Positions 24,937-32,751 of a stretch of DNA of 38,230 nt are shown piece after piece. The position numbers and the translations under genes are program-made. Source of the stretch: WS-7 sp036505295 (GTDB lineage: Bacteria; Eisenbacteria; RBG-16-71-46; SZUA-252). Numbering within the stretch: the stretch's first letter is position 1; each line of letters starts with the position of its first letter. Below the pieces are notes generated by a model. The model worked only from the letters and a program-made list of their open reading frames with translations. It was not told where the DNA came from and did not search any database. The DNA lies in assembly GCA_036505295.1 (NCBI GenBank), contig DASXTQ010000025.1, positions 1 to 38,230 of the forward strand, written 5' to 3'.

Positions 24937-25037
24937 ATTAAGCGCACAGCCTGAGAGGCTGAGGATATTGCTCATCGAGGGGCGCTCTTGCAGTGCAGCA
25001 GGAGCGGGGCGCCCCCCTTCTAGGGAAAGGAGTCAAT

Positions 25038-25226
25038 ATGCCATTGGTGCATATCGTCCTCGTTTTGATCGTCGTTGGGGTGTTGTTGTGGCTCATCAAC
25101 AGCTTCATTCCCATGGACAGCAAGATTAAGAGTCTGCTCAATATCGTCGTGGTGATCGCGGTGATCATCTGGTTGTTGCAGGCAATTGGAGTTCTGGGCC
25201 CCCTATCTCGCTTCAGGATGAAATAG
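25038..25226 (+). CDS. Thivi_2564-family small membrane protein
   Basis: 62 aa with two transmembrane helices. MPLVHIVLVLIVVGVLLWL and NSFIPMDSKIKSLLN are the recognisable pattern of this family. ATG 25038 has AAAGGAG about five bases upstream; the frame extends to 24993 without support. Third small membrane gene of the cluster; a terminator-like hairpin follows. Function unknown. Confidence 0.8.
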   Translation: MPLVHIVLVLIVVGVLLWLINSFIPMDSKIKSLLNIVVVIAVIIWLLQAIGVLGPLSRFRMK

Positions 25227-25243
25227 GGAATCACACAGGGGAG

Positions 25244-25276
25244 GGGCGGCCAGTGTCACGCAGACGCCGGCCGCCC
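25244..25276 (+). terminator. Terminator hairpin after the small membrane gene cluster
   Basis: GGGCGGCC and GGCCGCCC form an 8-bp stem with a 17-nt loop, 17 bases after the stop codon. The following GTTCC is only weakly T-rich. Confidence 0.45.
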
Positions 25277-25533
25277 GTTCCAGTTGCACCACATCACCGG
25301 AACGATCACGGGGCCCCGAACGTAACCCATCGCGAACCTCGCCCCCTTATCACCAGGCACGGACAGAGATCAGACGCATCCCCGTAGTTTGAAAGACCGG
25401 GCGTGATCTTGAATCTCTTTCCTTCCCCAGCCGGTGATTCACCCTCGGTCAGCCGCGACCCGCGGCGGCGAGAAACGTGCTAGCGGGCACGCCCACAACG
25501 ATCTAGGAGAGCCACGAGGTCTTCTCCGACGCG

Positions 25534-25549
25534 TGGCACCATTCCTGCG
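25534..25549 (+). promoter_or_regulatory. Candidate sigma-54 promoter upstream of DUF3494 gene
   Basis: TGGCAC-CATTC-CTGCG. The -24 box is perfect and GG-N10-GC spacing is kept; the -12 box has C for the first T. It lies 69 bases before the DUF3494 ATG. Confidence 0.55.
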
Positions 25550-25617
25550 CTAACCAGTCACCACAACAGTGCGGCAAGAAGCCTAAGAAATGAATAGTGA
25601 ATACCTAGGAGGAGCAA

Positions 25618-26367
25618 ATGATGCGCAAAGGCAGGGGACTTTTGTGGATGGCCGCGTCGGTGCTTCTGGTTTCATTGGCCGGCTGCTGCAGCTCCGATAA
25701 TCCGCTCGGAGTGCGGGAAAGTGGAGCCGGGGGTGGAGCCTTAGGTCCGCCAACAGTGCCGCTCGCGACGGCCGGGAACTTCATTGTTCTGGGTGGCTCC
25801 ACGGTAACGAACACCGGCTTGACGGTGGTCACCAATGGCGATGTCGGAGTGAGCCCAGGTACCGCCATAACGGGGTTTCCGCCCGGAGTCGTGAACGGAG
25901 GAACCCTTCACGCGGGGGGCACCGCTCCCGAAGCCACGGCGCAATCCGACTTGACGATTGCGTACAACGATGCAGCTGGGCGCACAACTGGTCCGATCAG
26001 CGTGTCCGGAGACTTGACCGGCCTGACCCTGGCGCCTGGTCTCTACAAGTCCACGTCATCGCTGGCCATATCGGGGGCGCTTACCCTCAGCGCTCTGGGT
26101 AACTCGAATGCAGTTTGGATCTTTCAGATAGCGTCTACCCTCACCACGGGGCCCGGGAGCCAGGTCATCCTGAGCGGCGGCGCGAAGGCTTCCAATGTCT
26201 TCTGGCAGGTCGGCAGTTCGGCGACGCTCGGCACGAACTCCGTGTTCAAGGGAATCATAATGGCCGACCAGTCGATCACGGTGAATACCGGTGCGCGGGT
26301 GGACGGAAGAGTATTGGCTCGGATAGCGGCGGTGACATTGGATACCAATGCCATCACTAAGCCATGA
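25618..26367 (+). CDS. DUF3494 ice-binding-like lipoprotein
   Basis: 249 aa. A lipoprotein signal ends at Cys in LVSLAGC, then a Gly-rich linker, then a DUF3494 beta-helix domain (about residues 48-245). Typical pieces are AGNFIVLGGSTVTNTG, GDVGVSPGTAITGFPPG, ADLT-like SDLTIAYNDAAGRT, LAPGLYKS, VFWQVGSSATLGTNSVFKG and LARIAAVTLDTNAIT. The family includes ice-binding proteins, but many members in mesophiles act as adhesins or surface proteins. A strong AGGAGG precedes the ATG (25618, or 25621). It is followed 65 bases later by the OmpA-like gene, probably cotranscribed. Confidence 0.88.
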   Translation: MMRKGRGLLWMAASVLLVSLAGCCSSDNPLGVRESGAGGGALGPPTVPLATAGNFIVLGGSTVTNTGLTVVTNGDVGVSPGTAITGFPPGVVNGGTLHAGGTAPEATAQSDLTIAYNDAAGRTTGPISVSGDLTGLTLAPGLYKSTSSLAISGALTLSALGNSNAVWIFQIASTLTTGPGSQVILSGGAKASNVFWQVGSSATLGTNSVFKGIIMADQSITVNTGARVDGRVLARIAAVTLDTNAITKP

Positions 26368-26432
26368 GGTCCGAACGTTGGATTGGACGACCGCGCGAGC
26401 GTGGCCCGGCGTCAAACAAGAAAGGGCATTCC

Positions 26433-27677
26433 ATGCGAGGCAAAGTCTTGGCACTTGTCGCCGTACTTCTTATGGCTGCGTGCCCGGCCTTCGCGGGTGG
26501 CGGCGAGAAGGGCGATTTGGAACTCGGTATCTACGGCGGTTACGGGTGGCTGGACGACTACGGATTCTTCCACCCGAAGAACCACACGCTCTTTGGCGCA
26601 CGACTCGGGTACTTCCTGTCGCCGCGGTGGGGCTTGGAAGTCTCCGGGCAGCGTCTTAGCACGGAAACGGACTACAACATAATCGGCGTGGCAAACGAGG
26701 ACGTCCACCTCGACTCTTACCGCCTCAACGCACTGTACAACTTCGGGGCCGGTGAGGAATTTCGGCCGTTCTTGACCGCGGGCGTCGGCAAGGAAATGTT
26801 CCATGTGGAGAACTTTGGTGAGTCTTGCGATCTCGGGTGGAACGCGGGCGCAGGCTTCCGTTATTTCATGTCGCCACACTGGAACCTCCGTGCGGATGGC
26901 CGATACATCAGTACGCACGTCGGCGATCAGATCGACGCGAGGCAGAACAACGTGGAGGCGACCTTAGGCCTCGGCTTTGTCTTCGGCGGCAAGAAGGCTG
27001 AGGCGTACGAGGCGCCGCACGCCGAGGAGCCGCGTGCAAACCAGTCGCCGACGGTGAGCTGTGCGAGCGAACGGCAGGAGCTCTTGCCGGGTGAGAGTGT
27101 GAAGATCCAGGCCACGGCGTCCGATCCCGAGGGCGACCGCCTGACCTACGATTGGAGCACCTCCGCCGGCCGAGTGAGCGGCAACGGTGCGACTGCGGTG
27201 TTCGATTTCACCGGCGTGACCCCGCCGGCAACGGCTACCATCACGGTCCGCGTCTCCGACGGCCACGGCAACACCGCGTCGTGCGACAACGCGGTGCGCC
27301 TGCGCGAGCCGGCACGGCCGGCCGAAGCGATCTCCTGTATCGCCGCCGGATTCGCGCGCGACTTTGCAGGCATCAGCAACATCGACAAGGCCTGCCTGGA
27401 CGACGTTGCCCAGCGGCTCAGCGCCGATCCGCGCGCAAGCGTGATCGTCATCGGCCATGCCGACAGTCATGAGAAGTCCGCTTCGGTCGCCCAACGGCGT
27501 GCCGACGCGGTGAAGGAATACCTGGTAAAGGAGCGGAGCATCGAGGCATCGCGCATCACGACTCGCTCGGCCGCTGCGACCAAGCCGGTCGACAACGGAA
27601 CAGATGCCGCGGCCCAGGCTCGCAATCGTCGCGTGGAGGTATGGTTCGTGCCCGAGGGCGCGACGGTGCCGAAGTAG
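26433..27677 (+). CDS. OmpA-family outer-membrane protein with beta-barrel, PKD-like and OmpA domains
   Basis: 414 aa. A signal peptide ends at PAFAGG. Residues about 25-190 form an outer-membrane beta-barrel of OmpA type (DLELGIYGGYGWLDDYGFF, FLSPRWGLEVSGQRL, FRPFLTAGVGKEMF, ATLGLGFVFGG). Residues about 205-290 are a PKD/Ig-like domain (GESVKIQATASDPEGDRLTY, ATITVRVSDGHGN). Residues about 300-410 are an OmpA peptidoglycan-binding domain (VIVIGHADSHEKSASVAQRR, ARNRRVEVWF). ATG 26433 has AAAGGG upstream; the open frame to 26364 has no signal peptide at its start. Likely links the outer membrane to the wall; in one transcript with the DUF3494 gene (inference). Confidence 0.9.
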   Translation: MRGKVLALVAVLLMAACPAFAGGGEKGDLELGIYGGYGWLDDYGFFHPKNHTLFGARLGYFLSPRWGLEVSGQRLSTETDYNIIGVANEDVHLDSYRLNALYNFGAGEEFRPFLTAGVGKEMFHVENFGESCDLGWNAGAGFRYFMSPHWNLRADGRYISTHVGDQIDARQNNVEATLGLGFVFGGKKAEAYEAPHAEEPRANQSPTVSCASERQELLPGESVKIQATASDPEGDRLTYDWSTSAGRVSGNGATAVFDFTGVTPPATATITVRVSDGHGNTASCDNAVRLREPARPAEAISCIAAGFARDFAGISNIDKACLDDVAQRLSADPRASVIVIGHADSHEKSASVAQRRADAVKEYLVKERSIEASRITTRSAAATKPVDNGTDAAAQARNRRVEVWFVPEGATVPK

Positions 27678-27725
27678 GACGGGCCGGCTGCTGAAGTAAC
27701 GACTCTGAATTTCGGACTGACAATT

Positions 27726-27752
27726 CGGGGCGGGCCTAGGGGGTCCGCCCCG
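27726..27752 (+). terminator. Terminator hairpin after OmpA-like gene
   Basis: CGGGGCGG and CCGCCCCG form a perfect 8-bp GC stem with an 11-nt loop, 48 bases after the stop codon, followed by ATTGCTT. It separates the OmpA-like gene from the next gene. Confidence 0.55.
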
Positions 27753-27786
27753 ATTGCTTCATCCGCCAAGGGATGGCTTGCAGAAA

Positions 27787-29733
27787 ATGGATCGTCGGAC
27801 ACTTAGTTCTTTCCTCCTCGCCGTTGTCACGGCGCATGTCCTGGCCGGGGCGCCGGCCCAGGCACAGAGTTGGACCCCGATGGGAGCGCCAGGCGGGAAC
27901 GTGCGCGCCCTCGCATTGGACCCGCACAACCCACAGCGGGTCTACCTCGGCACCGCCGAAGGCATCCTCTATCGTTCGGACGACGGCGGTCTGCTCTGGC
28001 GCCGGCTGGGCCCCGGCTTCCCACTGCGCGGTTGCAGCCTGGATGATATCGTCGTCGATGCGCGCGGGGTCGTGTTCGTCGGCTATTGGGAGGTTCACGG
28101 CAGTGGGGGCGGCGTCGCCCGCAGCACCGACGGCGGACAGACCTTCGTTGTGCTGAAGGGCGTCGACGGCGAGTCGGTACGGGCGCTCGCCGTAGCGCCT
28201 TCGGACCCAAAGGTGATCGCCGCGGGGACACGCACCGGCGTGTTTCTCTCGAGGGACGGCGGACAGGGCTGGACGCGTATCACGCCCAAAAGCCATCCTG
28301 ACCTGCGCAACATCGAATCGCTGGCCTTCGACCCAACCGATCCGCAAGTCATCTATGCCGGCACTTGGCACCTGGTCTGGAAGACACTCGACGGCGGCGC
28401 CGCGTGGGGGCCAGTGCACGAGGGCATGATCGACGACTCGGACGTGATGACGCTGACCATCGATCCTTGGCATCCGCAGACCATCTACTCCACCGCGTGC
28501 ACCGGCATCTACCGCTCGACCGAAGGTGCCATGGAGTGGACGAAGCTGGGTAGGATCCCGTTCTCGAGCAGGCGCACACGCGCGTTCTCCCTGGGCGGAG
28601 ACGACGCGAGCCAACTCCTGGCGGGCACGACGGAAGGTCTCTGGATCAGCGAAGACGGCGGCGGCACCTGGTGGCGGGCGACGCCCAAAGCGCTGGTCGT
28701 CAACGCACTGATCGTGCTGCCCGGCGGCACCATCATCCTCGGCACCGAGGGGGCGGGTGTCCTCCGCAGCTCGGATCGCGGCCGGACCTGGATCGCCACC
28801 AACACCGGTTTCTCGGAGCGGTTTGTCTCTAGAATATTGTTCGACGCTGCTGGACGACGCTTGCTCGTCGCCGTGTGGGGCACCCCTCGCTATGGCGGCG
28901 TCTTCGTTTCGTCGGGCGTGCGCGGACCCTGGATCCGCCTGGGGAATGGTCTGGATGCGCGCCAGGTGCTGTCGTTAGCCCTCGTGGGCGATATGATCGT
29001 CGCCGGGACCGACGACGGGATCTTCGCGCGGGCTCCGGAGGCGACGGTTTGGACCCGCCTCCCCACGCATCTCGACGGCCGGGAGGTGCACCCGCGCGTG
29101 ACCGAGCTGCTCGCCCTGCCGCCCCGCCGCCTTCTCGCCGCGACACCGAATGGATTGATCCGAAGTCTCGATGGGGGCCAGACCTGGACACAGCCGACCC
29201 TCGGGAGCGCCAGCGAGGTCTCCGATCTTGCTTTGTCCCCCACCGACCTCGACTTGGTCGTGGCCGCGACGCAGTCCGGAATTTTCCGGAGTACCGACGG
29301 CGGCGAATCCTGGCGTCGGGTATCGTCCGAGCTGGGGGACGTGACACCACACGCGCTCGTTTTCATGCCATCGGATGACCATATCCTCTTCGCAACGACT
29401 TCGGGCGGGTTGTTCCGCTCCGGCGATCAAGGCGACACTTGGCACCGCGTGAACGGCGGGATTCCGCACTCCGACCTCGCCGGGATTGCGGTGAGTCCGG
29501 ATGGCCGGACGATGTACGCGAGCGACTTCACTTGGGGTGGCATCTTCCGCAGTGTCAACGGTGGCTTGACGTGGGCTCGGATGCCCACCGACGGTCTTGG
29601 TTCCGACCGCGTCTGGACACTGGCACTCGATCCCGCTGCACCGGGACGATTGCTGGCGTCGTCCTCGGCCGGTGGCCTCCACCTGTTGGTGCCGGCCGCC
29701 GTAGGTGGCAACGCCGGGCTTGTGGCTAAGTAG
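27787..29733 (+). CDS. Secreted Asp-box/BNR beta-propeller protein (VPS10/YCF48-like)
   Basis: 648 aa with a signal peptide ending APAQAQ. About eleven sialidase-type Asp boxes (S-x-D-x-G-x-x-W) are spaced through the protein, for example YRSDDGGLLWRRL, FLSRDGGQGWTRI, WISEDGGGTWWRA, IRSLDGGQTWTQP, FRSTDGGESWRRV and FRSVNGGLTWARM. Each is followed by a LAFDPTDPQVIYAGT-type strand. This is the sortilin/VPS10-like propeller fold seen in secreted proteins of unknown ligand; no catalytic sialidase residues were identified. ATG 27787 was preferred over 27754 because it begins the signal peptide. It ends 12 bases before the converging histidine kinase gene. Confidence 0.85.
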   Translation: MDRRTLSSFLLAVVTAHVLAGAPAQAQSWTPMGAPGGNVRALALDPHNPQRVYLGTAEGILYRSDDGGLLWRRLGPGFPLRGCSLDDIVVDARGVVFVGYWEVHGSGGGVARSTDGGQTFVVLKGVDGESVRALAVAPSDPKVIAAGTRTGVFLSRDGGQGWTRITPKSHPDLRNIESLAFDPTDPQVIYAGTWHLVWKTLDGGAAWGPVHEGMIDDSDVMTLTIDPWHPQTIYSTACTGIYRSTEGAMEWTKLGRIPFSSRRTRAFSLGGDDASQLLAGTTEGLWISEDGGGTWWRATPKALVVNALIVLPGGTIILGTEGAGVLRSSDRGRTWIATNTGFSERFVSRILFDAAGRRLLVAVWGTPRYGGVFVSSGVRGPWIRLGNGLDARQVLSLALVGDMIVAGTDDGIFARAPEATVWTRLPTHLDGREVHPRVTELLALPPRRLLAATPNGLIRSLDGGQTWTQPTLGSASEVSDLALSPTDLDLVVAATQSGIFRSTDGGESWRRVSSELGDVTPHALVFMPSDDHILFATTSGGLFRSGDQGDTWHRVNGGIPHSDLAGIAVSPDGRTMYASDFTWGGIFRSVNGGLTWARMPTDGLGSDRVWTLALDPAAPGRLLASSSAGGLHLLVPAAVGGNAGLVAK

Positions 29734-29745
29734 CGATCCTCCATC

Positions 29746-30930
29746 TCAGGGTTGTCGGACGTCTCGCGTCCGGCCCCTGCGCTCAGCTGCCACGGGAGCG
29801 TCGCGCGGCAGGCGGACTCGGAAAGTCGTCCCATCGATCTCGGACGAGGTGGCGGCGATGGCGCCGCCGTGCGAACGGGCGATCTGCTGCGCGATGAAGA
29901 GGCCGAGACCGAGACCCTCGGTCCTGGGGCGCCCTATCGCTCTACCCTTTCGGAAAGCATCGAAAAGGTACGGCATCGCGGCCGGCGGAATGGGCTTACC
30001 CTGATTGGCGACCTCGATGACGACTTCGGTCTCCCCGCCGTCGATCTTGAGCTCGATCGTCGACCGCGGTTCGCCGTGATGGACCGCATTGCCGACGAGA
30101 TTGGCGAGCAGCTGGTACAGCCGATCGCGGTCCCAGACACCGATCAAATCGCCCCGCATGTCCAGGCGCAGCGGACGGTCCGGATGCGCGAGCTCCGTCT
30201 CCTCGGTCACCTGCCGGCAGACGTCCCTCATGTCGAAGCGCCTGGGATCGATCGGAATGCCGCCGCCCAGCCTGCTCCTGGTCAGATCGAGCAATTGATC
30301 GATCAACCGCACCGCCAGGGTAGCGCTGCGCGCGATCCGTCTCGCAAGCTCGGTCTCGCTCTCGCCGAGGCCCTCGCGTTGGAGCAAGGAGTTCGCCCCC
30401 ATCAGAATTGTGCTCAGCGGATTGCGAAGGTCGTGGCCGACGATCCCGATGAGCTGCTCGCGGAATCCCCCGATGTCGTCGAGGCGTGCCTTTTCCAGTG
30501 CGGCGGCAGCCTGATCCGCGAGCGCGGACAGGACCCATTCGTCCTGCTCCGCGCTGGTTGAGGCAGCCGGCCGGATCACGATGAGGATCCCCTTGATCGT
30601 ACCAGCCACGACGAGCGGGACCCCGAGGAAGTCCTCGGGCCGCGCGTCGAGGAGCCCCGCGAGGCGCGGCACTAGCGCCTCGCTCAACGGCGCGTGAAAA
30701 CTCTGGGCCAACGTACCATCGATGCCGTGCGACGAGCGCAAGGTCAGCAGGCCGTTGTCGTTCGTGACCAAGAGGAGTGACTTCTCCGCCGCGAGCAGGT
30801 CGGCAGCGCGGAGCGTCGTCAGCTGGAACACCTCGTCGAGCGTCGCCGCATAGGTGAGCGCGCGGCTCACCTCGGTGAGCTTCCGGATCTGATGGAGCCG
30901 GTGCTCCTCGATTCGAACGGATCCCTTCAC
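29746..30930 (-). CDS. GAF-domain sensor histidine kinase
   Basis: 394 aa, soluble. Residues about 15-150 are a GAF domain (LDEVFQLTTLRAADLLAAEK, LGVPLVVAGTIKGILIVIRP). The HisKA phospho-acceptor is His166 in GIVGHDLRNPLS. The ATPase domain has the N-box LLANLVGNAVHHG, a G1 box of the NQGKPIPP type and the G2 box GLGLGLFIAQQ. GTG 30930 overlaps the KaiC-like stop as GTGA, so translation is coupled. It completes an operon with a degenerate receiver and a KaiC-like ATPase. The input signal is unknown. Confidence 0.88.
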   Translation of the reverse strand: MKGSVRIEEHRLHQIRKLTEVSRALTYAATLDEVFQLTTLRAADLLAAEKSLLLVTNDNGLLTLRSSHGIDGTLAQSFHAPLSEALVPRLAGLLDARPEDFLGVPLVVAGTIKGILIVIRPAASTSAEQDEWVLSALADQAAAALEKARLDDIGGFREQLIGIVGHDLRNPLSTILMGANSLLQREGLGESETELARRIARSATLAVRLIDQLLDLTRSRLGGGIPIDPRRFDMRDVCRQVTEETELAHPDRPLRLDMRGDLIGVWDRDRLYQLLANLVGNAVHHGEPRSTIELKIDGGETEVVIEVANQGKPIPPAAMPYLFDAFRKGRAIGRPRTEGLGLGLFIAQQIARSHGGAIAATSSEIDGTTFRVRLPRDAPVAAERRGRTRDVRQP

Positions 30931-32336
30931 CTGCGTCCCTTGACGACACGTACTCCCCCGTCGTCGATCTTCATCTCGCGCGCCTGAAGATCGTGGCCGA
31001 TGCCCCGCGCCTTCGCGATGCGGAGCGTCCGACTCATCATCCCGTCGCGCGCCCGGAGGTCGAGGAAGAGGATGTTGTCCGTCATATGGCTAAGCCTGCC
31101 CTGGGTATCATCGCTGGTCATGTCGGGTGGATCGGTCTCGAGCGCGAACATGCTGCTCACGCCCATCACCGCGAAATGCTGCACCATAGCATAGAGGTAG
31201 TCGTGCAGCCGCGCGGCGTCGCCGGCGGCGGTGGCCAGGTCTCCGATCGCGTCGATGACCACGCGGCGGATCGCGTTCCTGCGGAGGGCTTTGAAAATGC
31301 TGACGACGATCCTATCGATGGAGAGCTCGACCGCCGAATAATAAAAGAGCTCCAATCGTCCGCGGGCGTCTTCGTCGAGCTTCCCGCCGATCTGCTCCAA
31401 CTGGTACGCGAGCTGCGTCGGGTTCTCCTGGAAATTGACCAGCAGGCACCGTTCGCCGCGGAGGAGGCCCTCGAGGACGAACTGAATGCCCACCGTCGTC
31501 TTTCCGGAGCCGGTGGGGCCGGCCAGGAGTGTGGCGCTCCCCGTCCAGAAGCCGCCCGTGAGCATGGCATCGAGCCCGGGCACACCCGACGGAGTACGGG
31601 TGTCGGCTCGCTTGTAGGAGGCCGCCTCGATCGGACTGACGAGGCGCGGATATACCTGTAAACCTGCCTCCGTGATGTCGAAGGCATGAAACCCCTGCCG
31701 GTAGGAGCTGCCGCGGAGCTTGAACACGCGGAGGTACCGCTCGTCGCGCGCCCCGAGGGAGTTTCTTGCCAACTCGATGATCCCGTCCGCTACCGCGAAC
31801 TCGGGATACGTTGCAATATCCTCGTGCCGGTATTCCCCGACGAGAAGAACGGTCGTGTTGTACGCAGCGAGGAGCCCCGCAACCTCGTGCAGCATTAGCC
31901 GCATCTCCTGGGCCGACGAGGCCAGGTCGTGGATCGCCTTGAAGGAGTCGATCACGATGATCTTCGGCGACAGGGTCTTGATCGCGTCCTTGAGCTTGGG
32001 AAGCAGCGCGCCGACGCCGCTCGCCGTCAACTCGGCGCCGAGCCTCTCGTACTGGACCGTGTGACCCACCTTCTCCGCGTCGAAGAATCGGAATTGCTGA
32101 AGGTATCGGATCACCTTGTCCAGCGGCTCGGAGAGGGTCGTAAGGTAGAGGATGGGCCGCCGCTCGTCGTTCGCGTTGGCGAACATTAACTCCTCGGCGA
32201 GGGTCGTCTTGCCCGACCCCGGCGCGCCCATGATGATATTGATCGAGTTCTCCGGGATTCCTCCTTCGAGGATTTCGTCGAGCTCGCGGTTGCCGGTCGA
32301 GAGGCGCCCGATCGAAGGATCCGCCTCATGGGACAT
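30927..32336 (-). CDS. Two-domain KaiC-like ATPase
   Basis: 469 aa with two RecA-like KaiC domains. Domain 1: Walker A GAPGSGKT (37-44), Walker B KIIVIDS (125-131). Domain 2: Walker A GPTGSGKT (273-280), Walker B RRVVIDAI (357-364). At the region matching the KaiC phosphosites (Ser431, Thr432) the sequence is LSHMTDNI, with Ser416 kept but the following Thr replaced by His417, judged by eye. The C-terminal MSRTLRIAKARGIGHD matches KaiC well. ATG 32336 has AGGAG upstream and overlaps the receiver gene by 11 nt. No kaiA or kaiB is nearby, so a clock function is unlikely; KaiC-like proteins act in signalling in many phyla. Confidence 0.87.
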   Translation of the reverse strand: MSHEADPSIGRLSTGNRELDEILEGGIPENSINIIMGAPGSGKTTLAEELMFANANDERRPILYLTTLSEPLDKVIRYLQQFRFFDAEKVGHTVQYERLGAELTASGVGALLPKLKDAIKTLSPKIIVIDSFKAIHDLASSAQEMRLMLHEVAGLLAAYNTTVLLVGEYRHEDIATYPEFAVADGIIELARNSLGARDERYLRVFKLRGSSYRQGFHAFDITEAGLQVYPRLVSPIEAASYKRADTRTPSGVPGLDAMLTGGFWTGSATLLAGPTGSGKTTVGIQFVLEGLLRGERCLLVNFQENPTQLAYQLEQIGGKLDEDARGRLELFYYSAVELSIDRIVVSIFKALRRNAIRRVVIDAIGDLATAAGDAARLHDYLYAMVQHFAVMGVSSMFALETDPPDMTSDDTQGRLSHMTDNILFLDLRARDGMMSRTLRIAKARGIGHDLQAREMKIDDGGVRVVKGRR

Positions 32337-32751
32337 GTTGGGTTCTCCTGACTCGTGCGCTTCGCGCTTCGAGGATCTGCCGCACCGCGTCGACAAGGGT
32401 GTGCTCGGCAAGGGGTTTCAGAAGGAAGGCATCGGCTCCCGCCTCTCGGGCGCGGCCGGCGGCGGACAGGATGCTGAAGACAATCACGGCGATGTCGCGC
32501 GTTCGGGGGTCCGCCTTGAGCCGGCGACAGAGCGTCAGCCCGTCCAGGTTGGGAACGAGAATCTCCGTGATGATGATGTCCGGGACAACCTTCCGAGCCT
32601 CCTCCAGGACCCCGTTACCGTCCTGCGCGAACCCGACGGAGTAGCCGGCCTGATTCAGGAAGTGCGCCTCGAGCTCGCGGACGTGCGGATCGCGATCGAC
32701 GACGAGAATAATCGCCTTCCCTTTTTCTGCTAGCTCGGGCTCGACCGCCAT
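32326..32751 (-). CDS. Atypical receiver-domain protein lacking the phospho-acceptor Asp
   Basis: 141 aa, a single receiver domain. The fold pattern is clear: IILVVDRDPHVRELE, a long alpha1, the SILSAAGRAREAGADAF stretch and LLKPL with conserved Lys112. Where the phosphorylated Asp is expected, IITEILVPNLDG has Glu63, and the second acidic residue of the metal pair is Arg20 (DRD instead of DDD). Ser93 fills the Ser/Thr position. It may be constitutively active-like or unable to be phosphorylated (inference). ATG 32751 was chosen since upstream open frame (to 33087) has no similarity. Its 3' end overlaps the KaiC-like gene, so it is translated with it. Confidence 0.83.
   Translation of the reverse strand: MAVEPELAEKGKAIILVVDRDPHVRELEAHFLNQAGYSVGFAQDGNGVLEEARKVVPDIIITEILVPNLDGLTLCRRLKADPRTRDIAVIVFSILSAAGRAREAGADAFLLKPLAEHTLVDAVRQILEARSARVRRTQHVP

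Larger units (their letters stand above)
25227..25617. other. 391-base intergenic region with terminator and promoter signals
   Basis: No gene is supported here. It holds a terminator hairpin (25244-25276), an ATCACCGG/CCGGTGAT pair (25293-25300 and 25431-25438), a CGTGC-N6-GCACG inverted repeat near 25477-25492 and a sigma-54-like promoter at 25534-25549 ahead of the DUF3494 gene. Confidence 0.45.

Noticed and set aside
24957..24971. Sigma-54 promoter before the Thivi_2564-like gene
   Set aside because: GG and GC are separated by 11 rather than 10 bases, and the -24 box is poor.
30927..32336. KaiABC circadian clock
   Set aside because: No kaiA or kaiB is visible and one of the two KaiC phosphosites appears replaced; a general signalling role fits better.
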